The translations under genes and the position numbers were made by a program. The notes under the pieces were generated by a model, which had not been told where the DNA came from, did no database searches, and worked only from the letters and a program-made list of their open reading frames with translations. A stretch of DNA of 64,000 bases from Pandoraea bronchicola (GTDB lineage: Bacteria > Pseudomonadota > Gammaproteobacteria > Burkholderiales > Burkholderiaceae), in NCBI RefSeq assembly GCF_902459805.1, contig NZ_CABPST010000014.1, forward strand, positions 62,001-126,000. The letters are read 5' to 3'. This document shows, piece by piece, positions 45,601-53,976 of this stretch; position 1 is the stretch's first letter; each line of letters begins with the position of its first letter.

Positions 45601-47755
45601 CGACGGCGACGATCCGTATCTTGTCGTGGCCGCCGACAAGGGCACGGCCACCTTTTCCGATTACGCCAATGCCATTTCGGCGGAGTACGGCTTCTGGCTT
45701 GGCGATGCCTTCGCGTCGGGCGGCTCGGTCGGATACGACCATAAGAAGATGGCGATCACGGCGCGCGGCGCGTGGGAGTCGGTGAAGCGCCACTTCAGTG
45801 AGATGGGCGTCGACACCCAGACGCAGGATTTCACGGTGGTCGGTATCGGCGACATGTCGGGCGACGTCTTCGGCAACGGCATGTTGCTCTCGAAGCACAT
45901 CCGGCTCGTGGCGGCGTTCGATCATCGGCACGTCTTCCTCGACCCGAACCCCGATGCAGCGACATCCTTCGCCGAGCGTGAGCGCATGTTCCAACTGCCG
46001 CGCTCCAGTTGGGCCGACTACGACACCCGTCTCATCTCAGCGGGCGGCGGAGTGTTCCCGCGCACGGCCAAGGCCATCGCGCTCTCGCCGCAGGTGCGCG
46101 AGCTGATCGGCACCGAGGCCACCGAGATGCCGCCGACCGACCTGTTGCGCGCACTGTTGAAGGCACCGGTCGATCTGCTTTACAACGGCGGCATCGGCAC
46201 GTATGTGAAAGCGAGCACCGAGACACACGCGCAAGTGGGGGATCGCGCTAACGACGCGTTACGTGTCAACGGCGCAGAGCTGCGTTGCAAGGTCGTGGCC
46301 GAGGGCGGCAATCTTGGGCTGACGCAGCTCGGGCGCATCGAGTACGCACAGCATGGCGGACGCATCAACACCGATGCCATCGATAACTCGGCGGGTGTCG
46401 ACTGTTCCGATCACGAGGTCAACATCAAGATTCTGCTGGGTCTGGTGGTGACGGACGGCGAAATGACGCTCAAGCAGCGCAATACGTTGCTCGCGGAAAT
46501 GACCGAAGAGGTCGGCACGCTCGTGCTGAGGGACAACTATCTGCAGACACAGGCATTGTCGCTGGGGCGGTTGCGCGCGGCGGCGGCGCTCGACGACGAT
46601 GCGCGCTTCATGCGGTATCTGGAGCGGGCGCAGCGGCTGGTGCGGGCCATCGAGTTTCTGCCTGACGACGAGGCGCTCGACGCGCGTCGCGCAGCGGGCG
46701 CAGGGCTCACATCGCCGGAACGCGCGGTGCTCATGGCGTACAGCAAGATGTGGCTCTACGACGTGCTGCTCGAGAGCGATCTGCCCGATGCCGACTTCGT
46801 GGCAGAAGAGCTGCCATCGTACTTCCCGACACCGCTTGCGAGCCGATGCGGGGCGGCAATGTCGCGTCATCCGCTCAAACGGGAGATTCTCGCCACGATG
46901 CATGCCAATGCGCTCGTCAATCGGGCGGGCGTGACGTTCGTGCACCGGTTGAGCGAGGAAACCGGGGCCGAACCGGTCGACGTCGTGCGGGCGAGTCTCG
47001 CGGCGCGCGGCGCCTATGGCCTCGACGCGCTATGGCGAGAGGTCGATGCGCTCGATGCGCGGGTCTCGCACGAGACACAGGCGTCGCTCTTTGCGGCCAT
47101 TGCGCAGTGGCACGAGCAGGCGACGTTGTGGTTCCTGCGCCGGCGTCTGGCCGATGTGCCGCAGACGGTCGAGCGGCTTCGCGGTGTACTCGATCCGATT
47201 CTGCCGACGCTTGACACGCTGGTGAGCGGCGAGGCGGCCGATACCGCCCGTGCCAAATGCCAGGCGATGATCGACGCAGGCGTGCCGTCGTCGCTCGCCC
47301 AAACGGCGGCGGGCATCGGCGCGCGGGTGGCATTGCTCGACATTGCCGAGGTAGCCAGCACCAGCGGGCGCGAACCGGCGCTTGCTGCGCAGGTGTATTT
47401 CGCCCTCGATGCGCCGCTTGGCTACGGCTGGTTGCAGACCGGCGTGCTGGGCTTGCCGATGCAGACGCACTGGCAAAGGCTCGCGCGTGCCACGTTGCTC
47501 GAGGAGTTGTCGGTGCTGCGCAGGCGTCTGACGGCCAGTGTGCTCGACGGCGGCGAGCGGGCCGATGGAGATGCTCGCAGCGTTGACATCGCTGACCAAA
47601 GTCCGGCTGGCAGGCTCGTTGCCGGGTGGCAGCGCGCGCATGCCGAGGCATTGGCGCGGTATCACCGCGTGCTTGCCGATCAGGTGGCGGTGGGCAGCGC
47701 CGATCTCGCCATGCTCTCGGTGAGTCTGAAGGCGTTGGCGGAGGTTGGGCGCTGA
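42695..47755 (+). CDS. NAD-specific glutamate dehydrogenase, large (180-kDa class)
   Basis: A catabolic enzyme of about 1686 residues that deaminates glutamate to 2-oxoglutarate and ammonia. N-terminal regulatory regions ([56 protein letters not shown]) precede the catalytic core with [35 protein letters not shown] and [15 protein letters not shown]. A C-terminal helical region follows. Two low-complexity Ala/Gly-rich inserts occur at about 43120-43270 and 44480-44545. ATG 42695 has GAGG six bases upstream; the frame opens at 42665 without a ribosome site. It stands alone and has no nearby regulator. Confidence 0.93.
   Translation: [1686 protein letters not shown]
44507..44533 (+). repeat. 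Tandem 9-bp repeat inside NAD-GDH
   Basis: GGTGCCGCT is repeated three times exactly, encoding Gly-Ala-Ala repeats in a linker. Copy number could vary by slippage without shifting the frame. Confidence 0.85.
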
Positions 47756-47939
47756 GGCTTGGCGGATGAGACGGGGTGAGGTGTTGTGGACTCACCGGTG
47801 CGCGAAGCATTCCTTGATTTGGCGGGATTGCATATGCGGCGAGCGCGGAAATTCTTGTGGTGAATGATTGGTTGGACGGGCGGAACACGGGTGGTGTAAT
47901 CGGCGCAGATAGTCGTTTTTCATTGCAGAGGACACCCCC

Positions 47940-48962
47940 GTGGGTCGTAGACGTTTTCTCTCCCGTACGCTTCGTCTGGCGGGCGCTGCCGCGTTTGGTT
48001 TGCCGCCGCTAGCCGCTTCTTTCCGTGCCTATTCCCGTGACGAATCGCGTGCCGCGCAGGCGATCCCCGCAGGCGTGACGCTGCGCGTCGGCCTGGCGAG
48101 CCGCCTCGGGCCGGATGTTCAACTTCAGATCGCGGGTGCGTTACGCGACTTGCCGTATCGCATCGAGTGGTCGAGTTTCGATGCGGCGCCGCCTGCACTC
48201 GAGGCGTTGCTCAGCGGGCATGTCGACGTTTTCTCCGGTGGAGACACGCCAACGCTTGCGATTGCGGCTCGACCAGGGAGCGCCTTCGTCGTTGGCGCGC
48301 AGACCAACGGGCTGTTCGGCGCACTGTTGGTGCGCGGCGATTCGCCGTTGCATCAGGTGAGCGAACTCAAGGGCAAGCGCGTGGCGGTCTTTCGCGGCTC
48401 GGGTTTCCACAACAGTCTGGTGTCGATCATCGAGCAGGCGGGCTTGCGCTGGCAGGATATCGAGCCGGTCTATCTGACGCCGGCCGACGGTCTGGCCGGA
48501 CTCATCAGCGGCAAGGTCGACGCGTGGGGTATCTGGGACCCGAACGCCGCGATTGCACAGCGTCAGTACGGTGCGCGCATTCTCGCAACACCGCAACGGC
48601 TGTCCTACTCCTTTCAGTTTGCAAGCAAGTCCGTGCTCGACGACAGCGCCCGGCGCGCCGCCTTGCAGGACTACCTGGTGCGGGCACAGACCGCCGCCGA
48701 CTGGGTGCGCACGCATGCGCCGGCGTGGGCTGGCAAACAGATTGAAACCGCACGTCTGTCGCCTGATGCCGCCGCGCTCGCCGCGAGCCGGACAGGCGGG
48801 CAGTTCACGCCCATCGACGACGCGCTCATCGCTACCGTGCAGCAGGAGGCCGACCGCTTCGTGTCGCTCGGCATCATCGCGCGGCCGGTGGAAGTGCGTC
48901 CCGTCTTCGACGCTCGCTTCAACACCGTATTGGCGGCGGCTGCCGCACGTGCGACGGCGTGA
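47940..48962 (+). CDS. Tat-exported SsuA/NrtA-like solute-binding protein
   Basis: A 340-residue periplasmic binding protein of the sulfonate/nitrate/taurine type. The N-terminus MGRRRFLSRTLRLAGAAAFG has a twin-arginine motif (RRRFLSR), so export is through Tat. The mature part has TLRVGLASRLGPDVQLQIAG, LLSGHVDVFSGGDTPTLAIA and SELKGKRVAVFRGSGFHNSL, typical of SsuA. Translation starts at GTG 47940 with AGAGGA upstream. No permease or ATPase gene is adjacent. An OsmC and an LLM monooxygenase gene follow on the same strand, which points to organosulfur or peroxide-linked use. Confidence 0.88.
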   Translation: MGRRRFLSRTLRLAGAAAFGLPPLAASFRAYSRDESRAAQAIPAGVTLRVGLASRLGPDVQLQIAGALRDLPYRIEWSSFDAAPPALEALLSGHVDVFSGGDTPTLAIAARPGSAFVVGAQTNGLFGALLVRGDSPLHQVSELKGKRVAVFRGSGFHNSLVSIIEQAGLRWQDIEPVYLTPADGLAGLISGKVDAWGIWDPNAAIAQRQYGARILATPQRLSYSFQFASKSVLDDSARRAALQDYLVRAQTAADWVRTHAPAWAGKQIETARLSPDAAALAASRTGGQFTPIDDALIATVQQEADRFVSLGIIARPVEVRPVFDARFNTVLAAAAARATA

Positions 48963-49044
48963 CGACATCGCGAGTTGTCGCACGTACTGCAACCATTGTT
49001 CGCTTCATTCCATTCATTTCACTAACTTCAACGACGAGACTTCC

Positions 49045-49578
49045 GTGAGCAACTTGCGTGAATATCTGCTGCAAAAGAAAGGCGCCGTGACGAGCTGGCG
49101 CAACAAGATTCGAGACGACGGTTCGCAGCCCGCGCAACTGAGCGCGCGCGTGAGCGCCGAAGGTCGTACCGGTGTGCGCCGCATTCGTGTGCGCGACTTC
49201 CAGATCATCTTCGACAGCGGACCTGAACTGGCGGGGCACTCACTCGGTCCGGGCTCGCAAGAGATGCAACTCGGCGTGCTGGGCACCTGCCTTACGCACA
49301 TTTTTCTGACGCAGGCGGCGTTGCAGGACGTGCCGCTCGACACGGTCAACGTCGAGGTGACGGCCAACATCGATCACCGCGGCGGGCAGCCGGGTTACGA
49401 AGACGTGCCGGTCTATCCGGTCAATGTGCGTTACACGGCGCATATCGAATCGCCGGCGTCGCCTGAACAGATCGCTGCGTTGCACGAGGCCGTCGAGCGC
49501 ACGTGCCCGATCTACAACTTCCTGATCAACCCGCAGACGATTCAGGGCCAGATCGAACACACCCGTACCGCCGCGTGA
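49045..49578 (+). CDS. OsmC-family peroxiredoxin-like protein
   Basis: A 177-residue OsmC/Ohr-fold protein that reduces organic or inorganic peroxides through two cysteines. The first is in LGVLGTCLTHIFLTQAAL, the second in VERTCPIYNFLINPQTI, at the expected spacing. Other strands (NVEVTANIDHRG; YPVNVRYTAHIESP) fit the fold. The start is GTG 49045 (MSNLREYLLQKKGAVTS). The long frame from 48553 overlaps the binding-protein gene and is not real. It lies between the binding-protein gene and the LLM monooxygenase, with gaps of 82 and 59 bases, so co-transcription is likely. Confidence 0.88.
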   Translation: MSNLREYLLQKKGAVTSWRNKIRDDGSQPAQLSARVSAEGRTGVRRIRVRDFQIIFDSGPELAGHSLGPGSQEMQLGVLGTCLTHIFLTQAALQDVPLDTVNVEVTANIDHRGGQPGYEDVPVYPVNVRYTAHIESPASPEQIAALHEAVERTCPIYNFLINPQTIQGQIEHTRTAA

Positions 49579-49637
49579 GCGCGTGGAAGGATTCACGGCG
49601 TAGACCTTGTTCACGCTGATTTTCGGAAACACCTGTC

Positions 49638-50753
49638 ATGCCCATCGAGATCCTCGGCACGGTGCCGCACAGCCATGTCACTGAGACGACCGGATTGCGC
49701 GGCGCCAGCGCATTCGAACCGGAATACATTGCGGCGGTGGCGCGAGCCCACGAGCGGGCGGGTTACGACCGCGTATTAATCGGGCATGAGTCGTGGCGTC
49801 CGGACGCGTTTCAGATTGCGGCCTATGTGCTGTATCAGACGTCGCGACTCGGCGCACTCGTGGCGCATCGGCCCGGCTTCACGCAACCGACGCTGGCCGC
49901 GCGGCAGGCGCTTACGCTGGAGCGGCTGGCCGGGGCCGGGCGTGTGGCGCTGCACATCATCACCGGAGGCGACGAGGCAGATCAGCGCCGTGACGGTGAC
50001 GAGGTGCCGCACGACGCCCGTTACGCACGAACCGACGAGTATCTCGACGTGCTCAAACGCGTGTGGCGCGAACCGTCCGCGTTCTCTCATCACGGTGACT
50101 TCTACCGTGTCGACGGTGCGTTTTCGGCGGTCAAGCCGCATCATCCCGATTCGATCGCGCTGTCGTTCGCGGGGGCGTCGGACGGGGCGGTGCGGGTTGG
50201 CGCAAAGCATGCGGACATCTACATGCTCTGGGGCGAGCCGCTCGCACCGACGCAGGCGTTCGTCGAGCGGGTTCAGAGCGAAGCGGCGCGATTCGGGCGC
50301 CAGGTGCGCTTCAGCGTGTCGCAGCGGCCGATTCTCGGGACGACCGAGAAAGAGGCGTGGGAGCGCGCGGAGCACATCTTCGAGACGTCGCGCCGAGAGC
50401 TTGAAGCGGCGGCAAAGGTTGATGGCCCGCGCTTCTCTTCGCCGGTGCGCAGCTCCGTTGGCGCGAAGCGCCTCGACACCGTGGCTCAGGCGCAGGACGT
50501 GGCGGACGAACGCCTCTGGCTCAAGTACACGCGGCTGCTTGGTGCGGGAGGTTCAACGTCGGCGCTGGTCGGCACCCCCGAGCAGGTGGCGCAAGCCTAC
50601 CTTCGTTACTACGACATTGGCGTGAGTGCCTTCTACATTCGCGGCTGGAACCTGCTCGACGACACCGTGGAATATGGCCAGACGCTCATCCCTTTGCTGC
50701 GCGAAGGCGCGGCCGAGCGGGACCGGGCGCGCGGGAATGCGGCCCGCCGTTAG
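49638..50753 (+). CDS. LLM-class flavin-dependent monooxygenase (SsuD-like)
   Basis: A 371-residue FMNH2-dependent TIM-barrel oxygenase of the luciferase-like family, closest in pattern to alkanesulfonate monooxygenase SsuD and dimethyl-sulfone or nitrilotriacetate oxygenases. Visible are FEPEYIAAVARAHERAGYDR, LERLAGAGRVALHIITGGDE and KPHHPDSIALSFAGASDGAV, then MLWGEPLAPTQAFVERV. It needs a separate flavin reductase, not seen nearby. With the SsuA-like binding protein it suggests uptake and desulfonation of an organosulfonate. The substrate is inferred. Confidence 0.88.
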   Translation: MPIEILGTVPHSHVTETTGLRGASAFEPEYIAAVARAHERAGYDRVLIGHESWRPDAFQIAAYVLYQTSRLGALVAHRPGFTQPTLAARQALTLERLAGAGRVALHIITGGDEADQRRDGDEVPHDARYARTDEYLDVLKRVWREPSAFSHHGDFYRVDGAFSAVKPHHPDSIALSFAGASDGAVRVGAKHADIYMLWGEPLAPTQAFVERVQSEAARFGRQVRFSVSQRPILGTTEKEAWERAEHIFETSRRELEAAAKVDGPRFSSPVRSSVGAKRLDTVAQAQDVADERLWLKYTRLLGAGGSTSALVGTPEQVAQAYLRYYDIGVSAFYIRGWNLLDDTVEYGQTLIPLLREGAAERDRARGNAARR

Positions 50754-50915
50754 CCAAAATTACGGTTCGTCGTCATTTATTAAGCGTTTACACAAAAGAC
50801 GCGAAACGGCGTATGATCCGGGAAAACCCTAGGATTGAGTTGACCCGCGCGCATGCTTGCCCGTCGCGCGGGTTGGCACGTCCTGGGGTTTCGTCGATTC
50901 CTGATCCCCTGCGCA

Positions 50916-52136
50916 ATGCCCAACGACACCCGCCCTGCGAACGGACAGTTCGCCACGACGTTGCAGATCGTCTCCACGGTCTTCTTTACGTTCCTGTGCT
51001 ACCTGACGATCGGTTTGCCGCTCGCGGTGCTGCCGTCGTTCGTGCATATGGATCTGGCCTACAGCTCGGTCGTCGCCGGGTTGGCCATCAGCGTTCAGTA
51101 TCTGGCGACGCTGCTCTCGCGCCCGTACGCCGGACGTACCGCTGACGCTTGGGGGCCGAAACGCACCGTGCTGTGCGGACTGGTGGCCTGTGGCGCCTCA
51201 GGGCTGCTCGTGGCATTGGCCGGCGTGTTCTCCGGCGCGGCATGGCTGTCGCTTCTCGCGCTGATTCTCGGGCGCCTCGTGCTGGGTTTCGGTGAGAGCT
51301 GGGTGTCGACGGGCGCGATCATGTGGGGCATTGGCCAAGTGGGACCATCGCACACCGCGCGCGTCATCTCGTGGAACGGTGTTGCGACGTACGGCGCGTT
51401 GGCTCTGGGCGCACCGCTGGGCGTCGCCCTCGACAACGCCTATGGTATCGAAGTGCTGGGCGGCGCGATTGCACTGTCCGGCATCGTTGGCCTGCTGCTG
51501 GCTCGTATGAAGCGTGCGACGCCTGTTATCCACGGCGAGCGCCTTGCGTTCCGTGCCGTGCTCGGCCGCGTGTTGCCGTTCGGCATGGGCCTTGCGCTGG
51601 GTTCTATCGGCTTTGGCGCCATCTCCACATTCATTACCCTCTACTACGCAAGCCATCACTGGGACAACGCAGCCCTTGCGCTGACCGCTTTCGGTTTGTG
51701 CTTCATGGGTGTGCGGCTGTTGCTGGGCAGCAGCATTGGGCGTTTCGGTGGCTACCGTGTTGCGATGGTGTCGTTTGCGCTTGAAGCGTTCGGCCTGATC
51801 GTGCTTGGCATTGCGCCGACCGGATTCACGGCGCTGTTGGGTGCGGCGCTATCGGGGGCAGGTTTCTCGCTGGTGTTCCCGTCGCTTGGCGTGGCGGCCG
51901 TCAACCTGGTGCCGGCACAAAACCGTGGGGCGGCACTGGGGGCGTATTCCGTGTTTCTTGACGTGGCGCTTGGTGTGACGGGGCCGGTTGCCGGCCTGAT
52001 CGTGGGGGCGTATGGGTATGCCGAGGTTTACCTGTGCGCGTCCATTGCGGCCGTCGCGGCCGTCTTGCTGACGTTGTGGATGGCGCGAGCGGCTCAGGCT
52101 CGCGAAGCCGGCAAGAAAGTCGCACAAACCGCGTAA
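50916..52136 (+). CDS. MFS transporter (YhhS/UPF0226-like)
   Basis: A 406-residue twelve-helix major facilitator. [20 protein letters not shown] and [20 protein letters not shown] (loop 2-3 motif G-R-x-A-D) place it with the YhhS/YfcJ group. [20 protein letters not shown] and [16 protein letters not shown] are also shared. It has a close paralogue at 60247-61470 with the same layout. The ATG at 50916 ([10 protein letters not shown]) is preferred; the frame opens at 50853. Members have been linked to arabinose or glyphosate efflux, but the natural substrate is unknown. Confidence 0.85.
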   Translation: MPNDTRPANGQFATTLQIVSTVFFTFLCYLTIGLPLAVLPSFVHMDLAYSSVVAGLAISVQYLATLLSRPYAGRTADAWGPKRTVLCGLVACGASGLLVALAGVFSGAAWLSLLALILGRLVLGFGESWVSTGAIMWGIGQVGPSHTARVISWNGVATYGALALGAPLGVALDNAYGIEVLGGAIALSGIVGLLLARMKRATPVIHGERLAFRAVLGRVLPFGMGLALGSIGFGAISTFITLYYASHHWDNAALALTAFGLCFMGVRLLLGSSIGRFGGYRVAMVSFALEAFGLIVLGIAPTGFTALLGAALSGAGFSLVFPSLGVAAVNLVPAQNRGAALGAYSVFLDVALGVTGPVAGLIVGAYGYAEVYLCASIAAVAAVLLTLWMARAAQAREAGKKVAQTA

Positions 52137-52154
52137 TCGCTTGCGGCGGCGCGT

Positions 52155-53714
52155 TTAATCAGCCGCCGACTTCTGTGCCGCCACGATGGCGGCGAGCCGC
52201 TTGATCAGGGCGGGGATACGCGTAGCGTCCGTATCTCCGTAGCCGATCACGAGGCCGTTATCCGAGGGCTGAGGCTCGAGTGCAAAGCTCGACAGGGCGC
52301 GGGGGCCGATGCCTTCGCGCTGTGCGGCGGCCACGATGGCCTTGTCGGGGAATGCGGGATCGAGCCGCACTGTCAGGTGCAGGCCGCAGCGTTCGCCAAT
52401 CACTGCATATGCCGGGTCGAAATACGTGGCCAATGCGTCACGCAATGCGGTCTGACGTTCCCGATAAAGACGCCGCATGCGGCCGAGATGCCGGGCGAAC
52501 TGCCCGCTTCGGATGAAATCTGCGAGTGCGAGTTGTTCGAATCGATGGCCACCGCGCAGGAGTTCGTCGAGTGCGTCGCGGGCTTGCGTGGCGAGTGTCG
52601 TGGGCAGAATCATGAAGCCGAGGCGTAGTGCGGGAAACATGGTCTTGCTGAATGTCCCGACGTAGACGACCGGGCTATCCGGCACCATGCCTTGCATGGC
52701 GGCGATCGGTTCGCCTTGATGGCGAAACTCGCTGTCGTAATCGTCTTCCAGAATCCAGGCACCGTGGTGTCGTGCCTGAGCGATCAGATCGAGACGGCGC
52801 GACGCGGACAACACGCTGCCGAGCGGGTACTGGTGCGAGGGGGTGACATACACCAGCCGTGGCGGCGACTTTTCCCACAGACCTTCCGGAATCAGGATCC
52901 CTTCGTCGTCGACGCGCAGGGCTTGCAGTCGAACGTCGCTTGAGTGAAAGGCGGCCTTGGCGCCGCGATAGCCGGGATCTTCCATCCAGACCGTATCGCC
53001 CGGGTCGGTAAGCAGCCGGACGCAGAGAATGAGCGCCTCGTGGGCGCCTTCCGTGATGACGACTTGAGAGGCCTCGCACCGCACACCGCGCGAGATGCGG
53101 AGGTGTTCGGCGATGGCTTCACGCAGCGCGGGTTCACCGAGCGGGTCGCCGTAGTTGTATTGGCGTGGTTGTGCGTCGCGCATGACACGTTCGAGCGTGC
53201 GTCGCCAGGTGCTGGCGGGAAAGCGTGTCAGTGCGGGCACACCGGGCGTAAACGGGAGGGGTGTTTCATTGGCGCGGGCGGCTTGCCGCGTCGACGGCAG
53301 ACGTTGGATGCGTCGGGAGGCTGAGGGCGTGGCGGGCGGATCGTCAGCCGGGGGAGGGGGCGTCAGGGCCTGGCTGGTGTGTTTGGCGGCAAAGTGAGGG
53401 TCGAGCGAGAGTTGGGCGACGCGGGTGCCGAGACGATGGGGGACGATAAAGCCTTCGGCGGCGAGTTGATCGTAGACGATCGAGACCGTGTTACGGGAGA
53501 CGGCGAGGTCTTCGGCGAGGGTGCGGGAGGCGGGGAGCCGGGCACCGGCGGGCAGGCGGCCTTCGAGGATGGCGTGCTTGAGGCGGGAGAGGAGTTGTTT
53601 TTGGAGTGAGGTTGCGCGGCCGGGTCCGATGATGAGGGGGCTATCGAAGAGTGCGGCGACGTTCTCTGGCGAGTTATCGTGGGTAGCGGGACGGCTTTTC
53701 GGGGCGGTGGTCAT
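52155..53714 (-). CDS. MocR/PdxR-family regulator (GntR HTH fused to aminotransferase)
   Basis: A 519-residue chimera. The GntR-type winged helix-turn-helix covers about residues 30-105 (SRLKHAILEGRLPAGARLPA; SRNTVSIVYDQLAAEGFIVP). A Pro-rich linker leads into a fold-type I aminotransferase-like domain with PLP site FSKTMFPALRLGFMI and YNYGDPLGEPALREAIAEHL. MocR proteins sense PLP or an amino compound through this domain. The ATG at 53714 (MTTAPKSRP) is preferred over the frame to 53813, which lies in a large inverted repeat. It is divergent from a GNAT acetyltransferase gene, its likely target. Confidence 0.9.
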   Translation of the reverse strand: MTTAPKSRPATHDNSPENVAALFDSPLIIGPGRATSLQKQLLSRLKHAILEGRLPAGARLPASRTLAEDLAVSRNTVSIVYDQLAAEGFIVPHRLGTRVAQLSLDPHFAAKHTSQALTPPPPADDPPATPSASRRIQRLPSTRQAARANETPLPFTPGVPALTRFPASTWRRTLERVMRDAQPRQYNYGDPLGEPALREAIAEHLRISRGVRCEASQVVITEGAHEALILCVRLLTDPGDTVWMEDPGYRGAKAAFHSSDVRLQALRVDDEGILIPEGLWEKSPPRLVYVTPSHQYPLGSVLSASRRLDLIAQARHHGAWILEDDYDSEFRHQGEPIAAMQGMVPDSPVVYVGTFSKTMFPALRLGFMILPTTLATQARDALDELLRGGHRFEQLALADFIRSGQFARHLGRMRRLYRERQTALRDALATYFDPAYAVIGERCGLHLTVRLDPAFPDKAIVAAAQREGIGPRALSSFALEPQPSDNGLVIGYGDTDATRIPALIKRLAAIVAAQKSAAD

Positions 53715-53776
53715 GGCGACGCGCAGGGATGGAGAAGGGGGGAAGGGTGAAAAGGAATGACCGAGAACGTGTGCGG

Positions 53777-53845
53777 CCGGACCGGAGCCCCATCCTGCTG
53801 CGAGTTGGGTCACTGTCTGAGTGGCGGGATGGGGCTCCGGTCTGG
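53777..53845. repeat. Large perfect inverted repeat upstream of the MocR gene
   Basis: ACCGGAGCCCCATCC (53781-53795) is exactly complementary to 53827-53841. Further pairing reaches 53777/53845 with one mismatch. The centre is 31 bases. It lies in the 5' region of the MocR gene. It may be an intergenic palindromic element or a leader hairpin, comparable in size to the hairpins at 57.5-58.1 kb. Confidence 0.85.
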
Positions 53846-53871
53846 CTTGCGAAGGGTGCTGCGAAGATTAT

Positions 53872-53915
53872 GGCACCATGAGATTCTTCTGAGGTGGTGC
53901 TTTTAATCGTACCAC
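53872..53915. promoter_or_regulatory. Candidate MocR operator between the MocR and GNAT genes
   Basis: GTGGTGC (53894-53900) and GTACCAC (53909-53915) form a near-perfect dyad with an 8-base AT-rich centre. A third half-site GGCACCA occurs at 53872-53878. Paired and offset half-sites are usual for MocR/PdxR regulators. Confidence 0.6.
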
Positions 53916-53976
53916 TGAAGCGATACTTTGAGCGTCATGAACGAAATGCCGACCCTATTCCCGGAGAGAGAAGGAC

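Noticed and set aside
44213-45994. 593-codon minus-strand frame
   Set aside because: Lies inside NAD-glutamate dehydrogenase, which has clear family motifs; the antisense product is His/Arg-rich with no domain.
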